From assembly GCF_001904615.1 (NCBI RefSeq), contig NZ_MRBY01000019.1, positions 28,555 to 72,134 of the forward strand: 43,580 nucleotides of DNA, in the 5' to 3' direction. This DNA is from [Limnothrix rosea] IAM M-220 (GTDB lineage: Bacteria; Cyanobacteriota; Cyanobacteriia; Cyanobacteriales; MRBY01). This document shows, one piece after another, positions 17,902-25,877 of the stretch. Position 1 is the first letter of the stretch, and each line of letters begins with the position of its first letter. The position numbers and the translations under genes are program-made. The notes below the pieces were generated by a model. It worked only from the letters and a program-made list of their open reading frames with translations, had not been told where the DNA came from and did not search any database.

Positions 17902-17936
17902 AACCCTTAATTTCTCTAAAAAGTTAGGGGTTTTTC
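17902..17936 (+). terminator. Rho-independent terminator after the VWA gene
   Basis: AACCCTTAA (17902-17910) pairs with TTAGGGGTT (17924-17932) with one G-T pair, and T residues follow directly. It begins 25 bases after the stop codon. Confidence 0.75.
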
Positions 17937-18045
17937 TTTGGAAAAGTCGGGGCGATCGCCTCATCTTTAACCCACCACTCATATTGAAAAAGCCCATTAA
18001 AATATAGACACAACGCATTGAGTAAATCTTTACGGGACATAGACA

Positions 18046-18639
18046 ATGGTTGTAACCCCAGTTAAACGAAAAAAATACACAGCAGCTGAGTATTTGGAAC
18101 TCGAAGAAAAAGCTGAGTTTAAAAGTGAATTTTTTGATGGAGAAATTTTACCGATGGCAGGGGCAACAGCAAACCACAACAAAATTGTGTTGAATCTCTG
18201 CCGTGCTCTTCTTTTAGAAGTTAACGAACAAGCTTACGAAATTTTTTCGAGTGATATGCGGCTGTGGATTCCATCGGAAAAACATTACACCTACCCAGAT
18301 GTGACAGTCGTTCGAGGTGAGCCGAGCTACGTTGATGACAAGCAAATGCTGCTGACTAACCCCTGCCTAATTATTGAAGTCACCTCTGCCTCGACGAAAA
18401 GTTACGATAAGCCCAGTAATTTTTACACATATAGACATCTGTCAGACTTTGAAGAGTATATTCTCATCGACCAAAAAAGTTACAAAGCTACTCAATGGAC
18501 AAAATTAGAAGATGGACGGTGGATTTTAGCCGATCATTTTGGCAAAGATTGTGTTTTAAAGCTTGAATCAATTGACTTTGAAATTAGTTTTCAAGACCTC
18601 TATAAAAGAGTAAATTTTGCGGATGATGCAGATAAATAG
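18046..18639 (+). CDS. Uma2 (DUF820) family endonuclease-like protein
   Basis: A 197-residue Uma2 protein. YLELEEKAEFKSEFFDGEI, MAGATANHN, PDVTVVRGE and CLIIEVTSASTKSYD followed by YRHLSDFEEYILID are the standard blocks, with the PD...E...K nuclease core. It is clearly different in sequence from its neighbour at 18726 (related family, not a recent duplicate). Its stop codon (18637-18639) is immediately followed by an 84-bp copy of the 3' end of the nearby sugar-transporter gene. Confidence 0.88.
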   Translation: MVVTPVKRKKYTAAEYLELEEKAEFKSEFFDGEILPMAGATANHNKIVLNLCRALLLEVNEQAYEIFSSDMRLWIPSEKHYTYPDVTVVRGEPSYVDDKQMLLTNPCLIIEVTSASTKSYDKPSNFYTYRHLSDFEEYILIDQKSYKATQWTKLEDGRWILADHFGKDCVLKLESIDFEISFQDLYKRVNFADDADK

Positions 18640-18723
18640 TGAGGCGATCGCCGCCCTCTACAAATCTGTAATTTCCTGATTTTTTCGTTCTGCTAGTTTG
18701 AGGCGAATTTCTTCGTAATACTC
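18640..18723 (-). repeat. Detached copy of the transporter gene's 3' end
   Basis: An ungapped 84-base match (75 of 84 identical) to 19311-19394, where the intact transporter gene ends. On the minus strand, 18658-18723 still encodes a 21-residue tail (EYYEEIRLKLAERKNQEI...) with its stop codon. It differs from the intact tail by one residue (Tyr for His); the other coding differences are silent. It has no upstream coding part, so it is a gene-end relic. Confidence 0.85.
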
Positions 18724-18725
18724 TA

Positions 18726-19313
18726 ATGATTGCACTTAGTTCCAACTCACCCATGACCCCAGAAGAATATCTGGAATTTGAAAAGACAAGCGAAGTTCGG
18801 CACGAGTATATTGATGGCGAAATTTATGCAATGTCGGGAGGGACAGGAAACCACAATTTAATTAGTCTTAATTGCGCAATCTTACTCAGAAATCGACTAA
18901 AAAATTCTGATTGTCGGGTTTACATGTCTGATATGAAAGTGAATGTGGCAGAGAGTAAGCGTTTTTTTTATCCTGATATCGTCGTGACTTGCGACCAACG
19001 AGATCAGCCAACTTCGAGCTATACGGATTTTCCCAAGCTCATTATCGAAGTACTTTCACCATCGACTGAAAGTTTTGATCGCAATGGCAAGTTTAAGTTT
19101 TATCGGACAATTTCTAGTCTGCAAACTTATCTACTCATTGATGCCCAAAAATATGGAGTGGAGTGTTTCCGGCGGCAAACTCAGGATATTTGGACGGTGC
19201 AATTTTATGACTCTCTAGCGGCGATCGCCGAGATAGAATCACTAGACCTTGGTGCACCATTAGAGGAGATTTACGAGAATATTTCTTTTCCTGAAACGTC
19301 TCCAAAACTCTGA
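18726..19313 (+). CDS. Uma2 (DUF820) family protein, probable inserted cassette
   Basis: A 195-residue Uma2 protein with YLEFEKTSEVRHEYIDGEI, MSGGTGNHN, YPDIVVT and LIIEVLSPSTESFDRNGKF motifs. The start is ATG 18726 or the later ATG of MTPEEY, which is the commoner family start. The gene lies exactly between the detached transporter tail (18640-18723) and the intact transporter end (19311-19394), and its stop codon overlaps the latter repeat. That placement suggests it arrived as a unit together with transporter DNA. Confidence 0.85.
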   Translation: MIALSSNSPMTPEEYLEFEKTSEVRHEYIDGEIYAMSGGTGNHNLISLNCAILLRNRLKNSDCRVYMSDMKVNVAESKRFFYPDIVVTCDQRDQPTSSYTDFPKLIIEVLSPSTESFDRNGKFKFYRTISSLQTYLLIDAQKYGVECFRRQTQDIWTVQFYDSLAAIAEIESLDLGAPLEEIYENISFPETSPKL

Positions 19314-19394
19314 GGCGATCGCCACAGTCTATAAATCTGTAATTTCCTGATTTTTTCGTTCTGCCAGTTTGAGGCGAATTTCCTCATGATATTC
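19311..19394 (-). repeat. Intact partner of the 84-bp direct repeat
   Basis: This repeat unit contains the stop codon of the preceding Uma2 gene and the last 21 codons of the transporter. It is 89% identical, without gaps, to 18640-18723. Confidence 0.85.
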
Positions 19395-20960
19395 CTTGGT
19401 GATGGGATAAAAGTACGCCAAGACTAAACCAATAATCAGGGCAATGGTCGGCAAGGGGGCGATCGCCACACGAATTGCAAAGAGAGCAGAGTCGGGTTGA
19501 ACCGGAGGCGTTTCCCCGGCAACGGATTCGATAAAACCCGCCCAAGATAAAGCCTGCCCCACGAGGAAGAGACTAATGGCTAAACCCATTTTTTGGAGTA
19601 AAACCATAAAGCCATAGAAAACCCCTTCCCGCCTTTTGCCTGTATTGAGTTCATCCAGTTCGATGACATCGGGAACCATAGACCACGGAATTAAGTAGCT
19701 TACCGCCACGCCACACCCGGCCATCACCGCAAAAAAGAACATTAAACCCACCTGTCCGGGCTGGAGGAAAAATAAACCAACCTGGGCAAAAATCCAAAGG
19801 CTCACGCCAACAAAATAAACTTTTTTCTTACCAAATTTACGGCTGAGAAAACTTGCCACAAACAATAAAATTAGCGCCGTTCCTTGCACCGCCAACGCTG
19901 TATTGGGGAACATCGCATCGGGCAACCCCATCCAACTAATCACGAAGTAGGGCAGGATTGAGGCCGTTAATTGAATGGCCAGCCATGACGCGAGGTAAAT
20001 CCCAATCACATAGAGAAATGGTTTGTTGCTAAAAGCGATTTTGAGTTGTTCTTTAAAGGGGACAGGGGCTTCACCATCGTCTTGGCTGGGGTGGGCGACT
20101 AGTAAATGGACTTCCGTCGGGGACTGAATAAAGGTAAAGGCACTCACTCCTAATAAAATCGCTAGGGCGATCGCCACAAAAGTCCACACAAAGCCCACTT
20201 GCAACCATTGCAACGCACCGATCCCCAAGACCGTTAGCCCGGATAACGCCGCCAGAATATAGCCAAAGGTAATGCGCTGTTGATTATTCAGGATGGCTGC
20301 GCGACCCTTTTCCTGTAATCGCAACGTACACCACAGCAAAGTGAGTAACGCAAAGATTGAGCACACTAATCCCAAAATCCAATATTGTTTTGCGGGATTA
20401 TCGGGGTAGGCCTGAAACACAATGCGCGCCACAATCAACGAAAAAATACTAGAGCCAATGGAAAAACTAAACCGAAAACTGTTGAGGCTCGTGCGTTCGT
20501 TATAGTCTTGGGTCAATTCCGGCGTGAGGGCGGCATAGGGCAAATTAACGGCAGTGTAAGCGAGGTTAAATAAAACCCCCATCAGGACGTAGTAGCCAAA
20601 CAAAAACCAATCATTAATCTGGTCAACATCACTAAAGTGGGGCACAAGCCACTGCCCAAAAAAGACGATCACAAAGGGTAAAGTTCCCCAGAGCATCCAA
20701 GGGATTCGCCTGCCCCATTTCGTGCGGGTGCGATCGCTCATCATGCCGACAATGGGATCATTCACTGCATCGGCGATCTTGCCAATCATCAAAATGCTAC
20801 CTGCTAACCCCGGCGGTAAGCCGGCCACCTGCGTAAAAAAGTACAGCAAGAAAAAGACTAAAACATTCGCCGTCAGGGCTGGTCCAATATCTCCCGCGCC
20901 AAAGGCAATTTTTGTGGTGAGATTGAGTTTTTCGGCTTGAGGTCTGGGCAAAGTCGTCAT
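19329..20960 (-). CDS. GPH-family (MelB-like) sugar:cation symporter
   Basis: A roughly 543-residue transporter with about 12 membrane helices. The N-terminal block IAFGAGDIGPALTANVLVFF, then KIADAVNDPIVGMMSDRT and KWGRRIPWML are hallmarks of the glycoside-pentoside-hexuronide:cation symporter family (Asp residues of helix 2 and the RxxWGRR loop). It probably imports a sugar or sugar conjugate with Na+ or H+. I chose ATG 20960 (MTTLPRPQAEKL), since the extra 29 residues from an upstream ATG are not family-like. The tail ends in a charged stretch whose gene end is duplicated at 18640-18723. It is divergent from the restriction-modification gene. Confidence 0.9.
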   Translation of the reverse strand: MTTLPRPQAEKLNLTTKIAFGAGDIGPALTANVLVFFLLYFFTQVAGLPPGLAGSILMIGKIADAVNDPIVGMMSDRTRTKWGRRIPWMLWGTLPFVIVFFGQWLVPHFSDVDQINDWFLFGYYVLMGVLFNLAYTAVNLPYAALTPELTQDYNERTSLNSFRFSFSIGSSIFSLIVARIVFQAYPDNPAKQYWILGLVCSIFALLTLLWCTLRLQEKGRAAILNNQQRITFGYILAALSGLTVLGIGALQWLQVGFVWTFVAIALAILLGVSAFTFIQSPTEVHLLVAHPSQDDGEAPVPFKEQLKIAFSNKPFLYVIGIYLASWLAIQLTASILPYFVISWMGLPDAMFPNTALAVQGTALILLFVASFLSRKFGKKKVYFVGVSLWIFAQVGLFFLQPGQVGLMFFFAVMAGCGVAVSYLIPWSMVPDVIELDELNTGKRREGVFYGFMVLLQKMGLAISLFLVGQALSWAGFIESVAGETPPVQPDSALFAIRVAIAPLPTIALIIGLVLAYFYPITKEYHEEIRLKLAERKNQEITDL

Positions 20961-21075
20961 AGGGGAGAAAGATTTTAGACTATCAGCAATTGTAGTGCCT
21001 GTAACAATCGGTGGCGGAATATGAAAGCTCAAGGGGCGATCGCCCATTCTCTTCCCTTAAATCTTTTAGATCCCT

Positions 21076-21108
21076 GATTTCTCAGAGAGGTCGGGGATCT
21101 GAGAAATC
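21076..21108. promoter_or_regulatory. 11-bp perfect inverted repeat in a divergent promoter region
   Basis: GATTTCTCAGA (21076-21086) and TCTGAGAAATC (21098-21108) form a perfect 11-bp inverted repeat with an 11-base spacer. It lies in the 195-base region between the divergent transporter (start 20960) and the restriction-modification gene (start 21156). There is no T-run, so it is more likely an operator than a terminator. Overlapping it, GATCCC and GGGATC could form an alternative pairing. Confidence 0.5.
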
Positions 21109-21155
21109 CTGAGTAAAATTGAATATGTCCGTATTACTCTGAGCGTAAAGTCCTG

Positions 21156-23906
21156 ATGGCTGCTACTCCTGAATCTCTCCAAGGTTTCGTTGAATATTGC
21201 GAAGAGTACATCAAGGGTGATGAAAAATCGGAAGCGCAAACATTCCTCACTAAGTTTTTTCAGGCGTTTGGGCATGAGGGCATCAAGGAAGTCGGGGCGG
21301 AGTTTGAGGAACGGGTAAAAAAAGCCAGCAAGAAAAATAAAACGGGTTTCGCGGCTCTGGTGTGGCAGCCGGATGTGGGTATCAAAGGCGTTGTGATCGA
21401 GATGAAAAAGCGCGGCGAAAATCTCGCGTTGCATTACTCCCAGCTTGAAAAATATTGGATGCGCCTCACGCCGAAACCGAAATATTCGATCCTCTGTAAT
21501 TTTGATGAGTTCTGGATCTATGACTTTATTAATCAGGTGGATGAGCCTGTTGATCGGGTCAAGCTAGAAGAGCTGCCAAAGCGGGCGGGGACATTCTCGT
21601 TTATGGAGATCGGGGGGCGATCGCCGATCTTTCGGAATAATCAGGTCGAGGTGACAGAACGCACTGCCAAACGCATGGGTACTTTCTATCGGCTAGTGCG
21701 CGATCGCGGTGTAAAGGAAAAATTCAAATATTTCACGGAAGAACAGCTTCAACGCTTTACGCTGCAATGTGTGTTGGCGATGTTTGCGGAAGATCGTAAT
21801 TTGTTGCCACGGGATCTATTTGTGGGGTTGGTGCAGGATTGTTTGGCGGGCAAGGATAATCCCTATGATGCGTTTAGTGGCTTGTTTCGGGCGATGAACC
21901 AGACGGGCATTGTGCCACAGGGTCGCTACAAAGATGTGGATTATTTTAATGGGGGTTTGTTTGCGGAGATTCACCCGATTCCATTAGAAAAGGCGGAGCT
22001 AGAAATTCTGGATGCTTGTGCGCGGGATGACTGGGCAAATATTCGTCCGTCGATTTTTGGGAATATTTTTGAAAGTGCCATTGACCCGGATGAGCGCCAC
22101 GCAAGGGGGATTCATTACACGTCGGAAACGGATATTCGGCAGATTGTGCGCCCCACGATTTCGGATTATTGGGAGGAGAAAATTAATAGCGCGAAGTCTA
22201 TCGGGGCATTGAATCAGCTTCAGTTGGAGTTGCAGTCCTATCGGGTGCTTGATCCGGCTTGTGGGTCGGGGAATTTTCTCTATGTGGCGTATCAGGAACT
22301 AAAACGCATTGAGCAGCTTTTAATTCAGAAAATTGCGGAGCGCAGAAAGCAACCGCCTAGCCAGATTGAAATGGGGTTTGTTACGCCGCTGCAGTTTTTT
22401 GGGATGGATACAAATCCGTTTGCGGTGCAGTTGGCGCGGGTGACGATGATGATTGCTCGGAAGATTGCGATCGATAAGTTTGAACTCAATGAGCCTGCTT
22501 TGCCCTTGGATTCTTTAGACAAAAATATTGTCTGTAAGGATGCGCTCTTTAATGACTGGGAAAAAGCTGATGCCATTATCGGTAATCCTCCTTTTCTCGG
22601 TGGAAAAAATGCGCGGATATCACTTGGCGATAGATATATGGAGCGAGTCTTTGCAAAATTTTCTGATGTCAAAGATTCCGTTGATTTTTGTGCCTATTGG
22701 TTTCGGAAAGCTCATGATCACATCCATCAAAATGGTCGGGCTGGTTTGGTCGGGACAAATTCCATTAGCCAAGGAAAAAGTCGTGCCGCTTCTTTGGAAT
22801 ATATTTTACAAAGTGGCGGTTATATACATGAGGCAATCTCGACACAACCTTGGTCAGGTGAAGCAAATGTTCACGTCAGTTTAGTTAATTGGACAAAAGA
22901 AGAACCAAGCACATATCTTTTAGACAATCAAATCGTAAAAAGAATCAACAGCTCTCTAAAATCGATTATTGATGTAACTTCAGCAGAAAAATTAAAGGTT
23001 AATTCTAACCATTGTTTTCAAGGAGTAATTCCAGTAGGAAAAGGCTTTATCGTCACAGAAGAGCAAGTTATTCGGTGGAACAAACAAGATAAAAGAAACA
23101 AAGACGTTCTTAAACTTTTTTCTATGGGGAGTAATCTTGCTAAAGAAGTTAATGGTAAGCCAACCCGCTGGATTATTGACTTTAGTAATATGCCTATAGA
23201 GGATGTCAGTTTATACAAACTTCCTTTTGAACATATCAAAATCAACGTTAAGCCAGAACGAGAAAAAAATCGTGAAGCAGTAATGCGTGAAAAGTGGTGG
23301 CGATATAAACGAACGAATGAAGCCATGCGAACAGCATTAAAGGAACTTTCTCTATGTTTTGCTGTACCAAGAGTTTCAAAATGGGCTGTATTTATTCCGT
23401 TTCCATCGAATTGGTTGGCTGGAGATAAATCAGTTGTTGTAGCTTCTGATGATTTTTACATGCTGGGAGTTTTAACATCAGACGTTCATCGACAATGGAT
23501 GCACGCCCAAAAAGCAACATTAAAAGCTGATATTGCTTACACTCACAAAACTTGTTTTGAAACCTTTCCGTTTCCGCAGGCGGCGAGCAAAAAACTAACC
23601 GAACAGATCCGCCAAGCCATGATTGAGTTGCATGAATACCGCAGTGAACAAATGGAGCAAAAACAATGGGGCATCACCAAACTCTACAACGCCTTTTTTG
23701 ACGAACCTGCCAGCCAACTTTATAAACTCCATAAAAAGCTGGATGCCCTTGTCTTGAAAGCCTATAAATTCAAGAAAGGTGACGACATCCTCGAAAAACT
23801 TTTACACCTAAACCTCGAACTCGCCGAGAAAGAAAAACAAGGCGAAAAGATTATCGGGCCGTGGGCGATAGACAACCCACCCAAACAAACCAAACCGGAG
23901 AAATAA
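21156..23906 (+). CDS. MmeI-like type IIL restriction-modification enzyme
   Basis: One 916-residue protein combines nuclease and adenine methyltransferase, close to the length of MmeI. The N-terminal nuclease motif is VVIEMKKRG (Glu82-x-Lys84) after an acidic residue in WQPDVG. A helical connector (about 160-330) follows. The methyltransferase has motif I DPACGSGNFLYVAY (Asp366) and motif IV GNPPFLGGK (Asn477). The rest (about 600-860) is a target-recognition and helical C-terminal part. Such enzymes need no separate restriction gene: they methylate one strand of their site and cut about 20 bases away when it is unmodified. ATG 21156 is the natural start. The next small gene begins 3 bases after its stop. 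The recognition site cannot be read from the sequence. Confidence 0.88.
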   Translation: MAATPESLQGFVEYCEEYIKGDEKSEAQTFLTKFFQAFGHEGIKEVGAEFEERVKKASKKNKTGFAALVWQPDVGIKGVVIEMKKRGENLALHYSQLEKYWMRLTPKPKYSILCNFDEFWIYDFINQVDEPVDRVKLEELPKRAGTFSFMEIGGRSPIFRNNQVEVTERTAKRMGTFYRLVRDRGVKEKFKYFTEEQLQRFTLQCVLAMFAEDRNLLPRDLFVGLVQDCLAGKDNPYDAFSGLFRAMNQTGIVPQGRYKDVDYFNGGLFAEIHPIPLEKAELEILDACARDDWANIRPSIFGNIFESAIDPDERHARGIHYTSETDIRQIVRPTISDYWEEKINSAKSIGALNQLQLELQSYRVLDPACGSGNFLYVAYQELKRIEQLLIQKIAERRKQPPSQIEMGFVTPLQFFGMDTNPFAVQLARVTMMIARKIAIDKFELNEPALPLDSLDKNIVCKDALFNDWEKADAIIGNPPFLGGKNARISLGDRYMERVFAKFSDVKDSVDFCAYWFRKAHDHIHQNGRAGLVGTNSISQGKSRAASLEYILQSGGYIHEAISTQPWSGEANVHVSLVNWTKEEPSTYLLDNQIVKRINSSLKSIIDVTSAEKLKVNSNHCFQGVIPVGKGFIVTEEQVIRWNKQDKRNKDVLKLFSMGSNLAKEVNGKPTRWIIDFSNMPIEDVSLYKLPFEHIKINVKPEREKNREAVMREKWWRYKRTNEAMRTALKELSLCFAVPRVSKWAVFIPFPSNWLAGDKSVVVASDDFYMLGVLTSDVHRQWMHAQKATLKADIAYTHKTCFETFPFPQAASKKLTEQIRQAMIELHEYRSEQMEQKQWGITKLYNAFFDEPASQLYKLHKKLDALVLKAYKFKKGDDILEKLLHLNLELAEKEKQGEKIIGPWAIDNPPKQTKPEK

Positions 23907-23908
23907 CC

Positions 23909-24094
23909 ATGACAGAACGCGAACAACCCATCCAAGAAATCGAACAAATCCCCGATCACCTAGTCCATAAAATGCTGAAGATATTATTGGCAGAAAAGCA
24001 GGAAATTCTTGATACTGAGCCATCAAAAAAATTACGTCCCTTTGGGCTATGCGAAGGCGAATTTATTGTCCCAGATGACTTTAATGAACCTTGA
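23909..24094 (+). CDS. DUF2281-type antitoxin-like protein with premature stop
   Basis: A 61-residue protein starting two bases after the stop of the restriction-modification gene, so the two are probably co-translated. The stretch RPFGLCEGEFIVPDDFNEP is the conserved C-terminal block of DUF2281 antitoxin-like proteins that accompany PIN toxins in cyanobacteria. The family normally continues with Leu-Pro-Glu and a short helix. Here a TGA (24092-24094) replaces the Leu codon, and the same frame then reads PEKITQLFGNTNR to a TAA at 24134-24136. The product is therefore shortened by about 14 residues unless the stop is read through or is a sequencing error. No PIN toxin follows directly. Confidence 0.7.
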   Translation: MTEREQPIQEIEQIPDHLVHKMLKILLAEKQEILDTEPSKKLRPFGLCEGEFIVPDDFNEP

Positions 24095-24145
24095 CCAGAA
24101 AAAATCACTCAATTATTTGGGAATACCAATCGTTAATTCTTTCAA

Positions 24146-24481
24146 ATGACAGAAGATCCATTTTTCATAGAACTCACAAAAAATTATTCTCCGGCAGAAG
24201 TAGAAGAAATCAGAACTTATTTAACCGAATGGGCAGCCGCAACCTATCTTAGTGTCTCTCACAATATTCTTGACCATGCAGAGAGAAAACAGATTGATCC
24301 CCTTAAACTACTCCGAAAAGCCCATAACTTTAACAAAAAAGGAGCTACTAGAATACCCCGACGAGGTTTTAGAGACGATGATTCCGCAGTCTACCGAAAA
24401 AATAATGAATATCTAATTATTCGTGTTGATCAATTTGGCAATGAAAAAATAGTCACCTATGGAGTAAACCGCAATGTCTAA
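24146..24481 (+). CDS. Unknown 111-residue protein, first of an overlapping pair
   Basis: I do not recognise this family. It begins with an acidic helical region (PAEVEEIRTYLTEWAAATYL) and a His/Asp/Glu-containing segment (SHNILDHAERKQIDPLKLL). It ends in a compact strand-rich part: RIPRRGFRDDDSAVYRK, then NEYLIIRVDQFGNEKIVTYG. Small basic-acidic beta-ended proteins next to acidic partners are often toxins in toxin-antitoxin or toxin-immunity pairs; this is inference only. The end overlaps the next gene by eight bases. The gene lies inside a run of toxin-antitoxin and restriction genes. Confidence 0.7.
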   Translation: MTEDPFFIELTKNYSPAEVEEIRTYLTEWAAATYLSVSHNILDHAERKQIDPLKLLRKAHNFNKKGATRIPRRGFRDDDSAVYRKNNEYLIIRVDQFGNEKIVTYGVNRNV

Positions 24482-24902
24482 CACAATAAACGTTGTTAAC
24501 CCAGAACAAGCCCAAAGAAAAATCATGGTTGTATTAGAACAACTCGTGGCAGATTATTCATCTTTCCAAGAAGAAATTCCTATCATTAATCAAGAGTTCC
24601 CAGCAGATGAGGAGAGTTTTTCTGTAGTAGAGGAAATTGAATTATTAACGACAGACTTGCGAGGTTATGGCAACCAAATTAAATATTCAGGAGCTATCCA
24701 AGACTTACATAAGACGTTAACAACGCTAAAAAATCTACCCATATTAGAGACGCCATCACTCTTTAAACTCTACTTTTCTAACCTATCTTTGTTTCCTAAA
24801 ACCAAGCAATATCTTCAAAGGTTAGACTATCTAAAGTTTTTGCTAATCGACTGGCTGGAACAAGCAATGAAAACTTCGGCAAGAGACATTAAAGCATCAT
24901 AA
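24474..24902 (+). CDS. Unknown 142-residue acidic protein, second of an overlapping pair
   Basis: A mostly helical, acidic protein (for example NQEFPADEESFSVVEEIELL, then YLQRLDYLKFLLIDWLEQAM). No signal peptide, membrane segment or known motif is visible. The ATG at 24474 lies inside the end of the previous gene, an 8-base overlap, so the two are translationally coupled. The composition would suit an immunity or antitoxin protein binding the product of the preceding gene, but this is a hypothesis from context alone. Confidence 0.7.
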   Translation: MSNTINVVNPEQAQRKIMVVLEQLVADYSSFQEEIPIINQEFPADEESFSVVEEIELLTTDLRGYGNQIKYSGAIQDLHKTLTTLKNLPILETPSLFKLYFSNLSLFPKTKQYLQRLDYLKFLLIDWLEQAMKTSARDIKAS

Positions 24903-25048
24903 ATATTAAGCTGACTCCCGAACAAGAAAACTTTATTCAAGCCAAACTCCAAACAGGAAAATACAAATCTGCTCAAGAAGTGGTGGCGATCGCCTTACAT
25001 TTAATGAAGTTGAAAGACTTGTGTGAAGCTCAATCACATGAAGAATAA
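24902..25048 (+). pseudogene. ParD-like antitoxin remnant without start codon
   Basis: The frame reads INIKLTPEQENFIQAKLQTG, then KYKSAQEVVAIALHLMKLKD and stops at 25048. This is the ribbon-helix-helix start of ParD antitoxins (KLTPEQ...GKYKSAQEVV). No ATG, GTG or TTG precedes it in frame; only ATC, ATA and ATT codons separate it from an upstream stop. The C-terminal toxin-binding part is short, and no ParE gene follows. It is best seen as a relic, though translation from an ATT cannot be excluded. Confidence 0.6.
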
Positions 25049-25122
25049 GTAGACCACATCATCAAAATGTAAAAAATAGCTTGAATTTTCAACTGAAACT
25101 ATTCGATCTGGAGAAATCCAAA

Positions 25123-25329
25123 ATGATTTTAGAACTTGACCTGACCGGACTTACCCAAGAACAAATTTCCCAGCTCCAGGCAATTATTGAAGCTTTTAAA
25201 GCTAAAAATCAGCTAGAGCAAATCACAATACAACAAGAAAAAGAAGACATCTTAGATACTCTCACCAAAAATCCCATTGAAGTCGATGGATTCTTAAACC
25301 GAGAAGAAATCCATACTCGTTCTGCATAA
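25123..25329 (+). CDS. VapB-like antitoxin upstream of VapC
   Basis: A 68-residue acidic helical protein starting MILELDLTGLTQEQISQLQA. Its position 12 bases before a PIN-domain toxin gene marks it as the antitoxin. It has a predicted N-terminal strand-helix part and an acidic C-terminal arm (KEDILDTLTKNPIEVDGFLN), the usual toxin-neutralising segment. ATG 25123 has GGAGAAA upstream; a TTG at 25081 is less likely. Confidence 0.75.
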   Translation: MILELDLTGLTQEQISQLQAIIEAFKAKNQLEQITIQQEKEDILDTLTKNPIEVDGFLNREEIHTRSA

Positions 25330-25341
25330 GTTGCTTTCCCT

Positions 25342-25770
25342 ATGACCACTAAAGCTTTTATCGATACAAATATCTTTCTCTATCGAGTCCTACAAAATCC
25401 CAAAGATGACCCCATAGAACTTGCGAGGAAGCAGGCGATCGCCACAGAGATTACCAACTCCCAGAATCTGACCATCAGTACCCAAGTCATCAATGAAACA
25501 TCAGCAAATTTAATCAAGAAAGGCAAATTTAAAGAAGAAGCAGTTAGACAATTTATTAATGCTTTGTACCGACGTTATCAAATTGCCCAACTTGATTCTG
25601 CGACTTTCCTTAGGGCAAGTCATCTTCGGCAAAACTATAGCTTCTCCTATTGGGACAGCTTAATCGTCGCGAGTGCATTAGAAGCGAAAGCAGAAATTCT
25701 TTATTCCGAAGATATGCAACATGAACTAATTGTTGACAATCAAATACAGATTATTAATCCTTTTCAGTAA
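25342..25770 (+). CDS. VapC-like PIN-domain ribonuclease toxin
   Basis: A 142-residue PIN protein. The metal-binding acids are in AFIDTNIFLYRV (Asp8), STQVINETSANL (Glu) and YSFSYWDSLIVASAL (Asp), the canonical VapC layout. The last part ILYSEDMQHELIVDNQ gives the final acidic position. VapC toxins cleave tRNA or rRNA and are held inactive by VapB. The gene follows its antitoxin by 12 bases and ends the defence/toxin cluster. Confidence 0.9.
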   Translation: MTTKAFIDTNIFLYRVLQNPKDDPIELARKQAIATEITNSQNLTISTQVINETSANLIKKGKFKEEAVRQFINALYRRYQIAQLDSATFLRASHLRQNYSFSYWDSLIVASALEAKAEILYSEDMQHELIVDNQIQIINPFQ

Positions 25771-25877
25771 GACACCGAGTAAAGGCGATCGCCCTTCATG
25801 TCGCCTTTAGAGATTCTACGTAATAGACAAAAGTGGAGATGTAGAATGTTTGAAGTGCTTTATTGTGTCCTGTCTTT

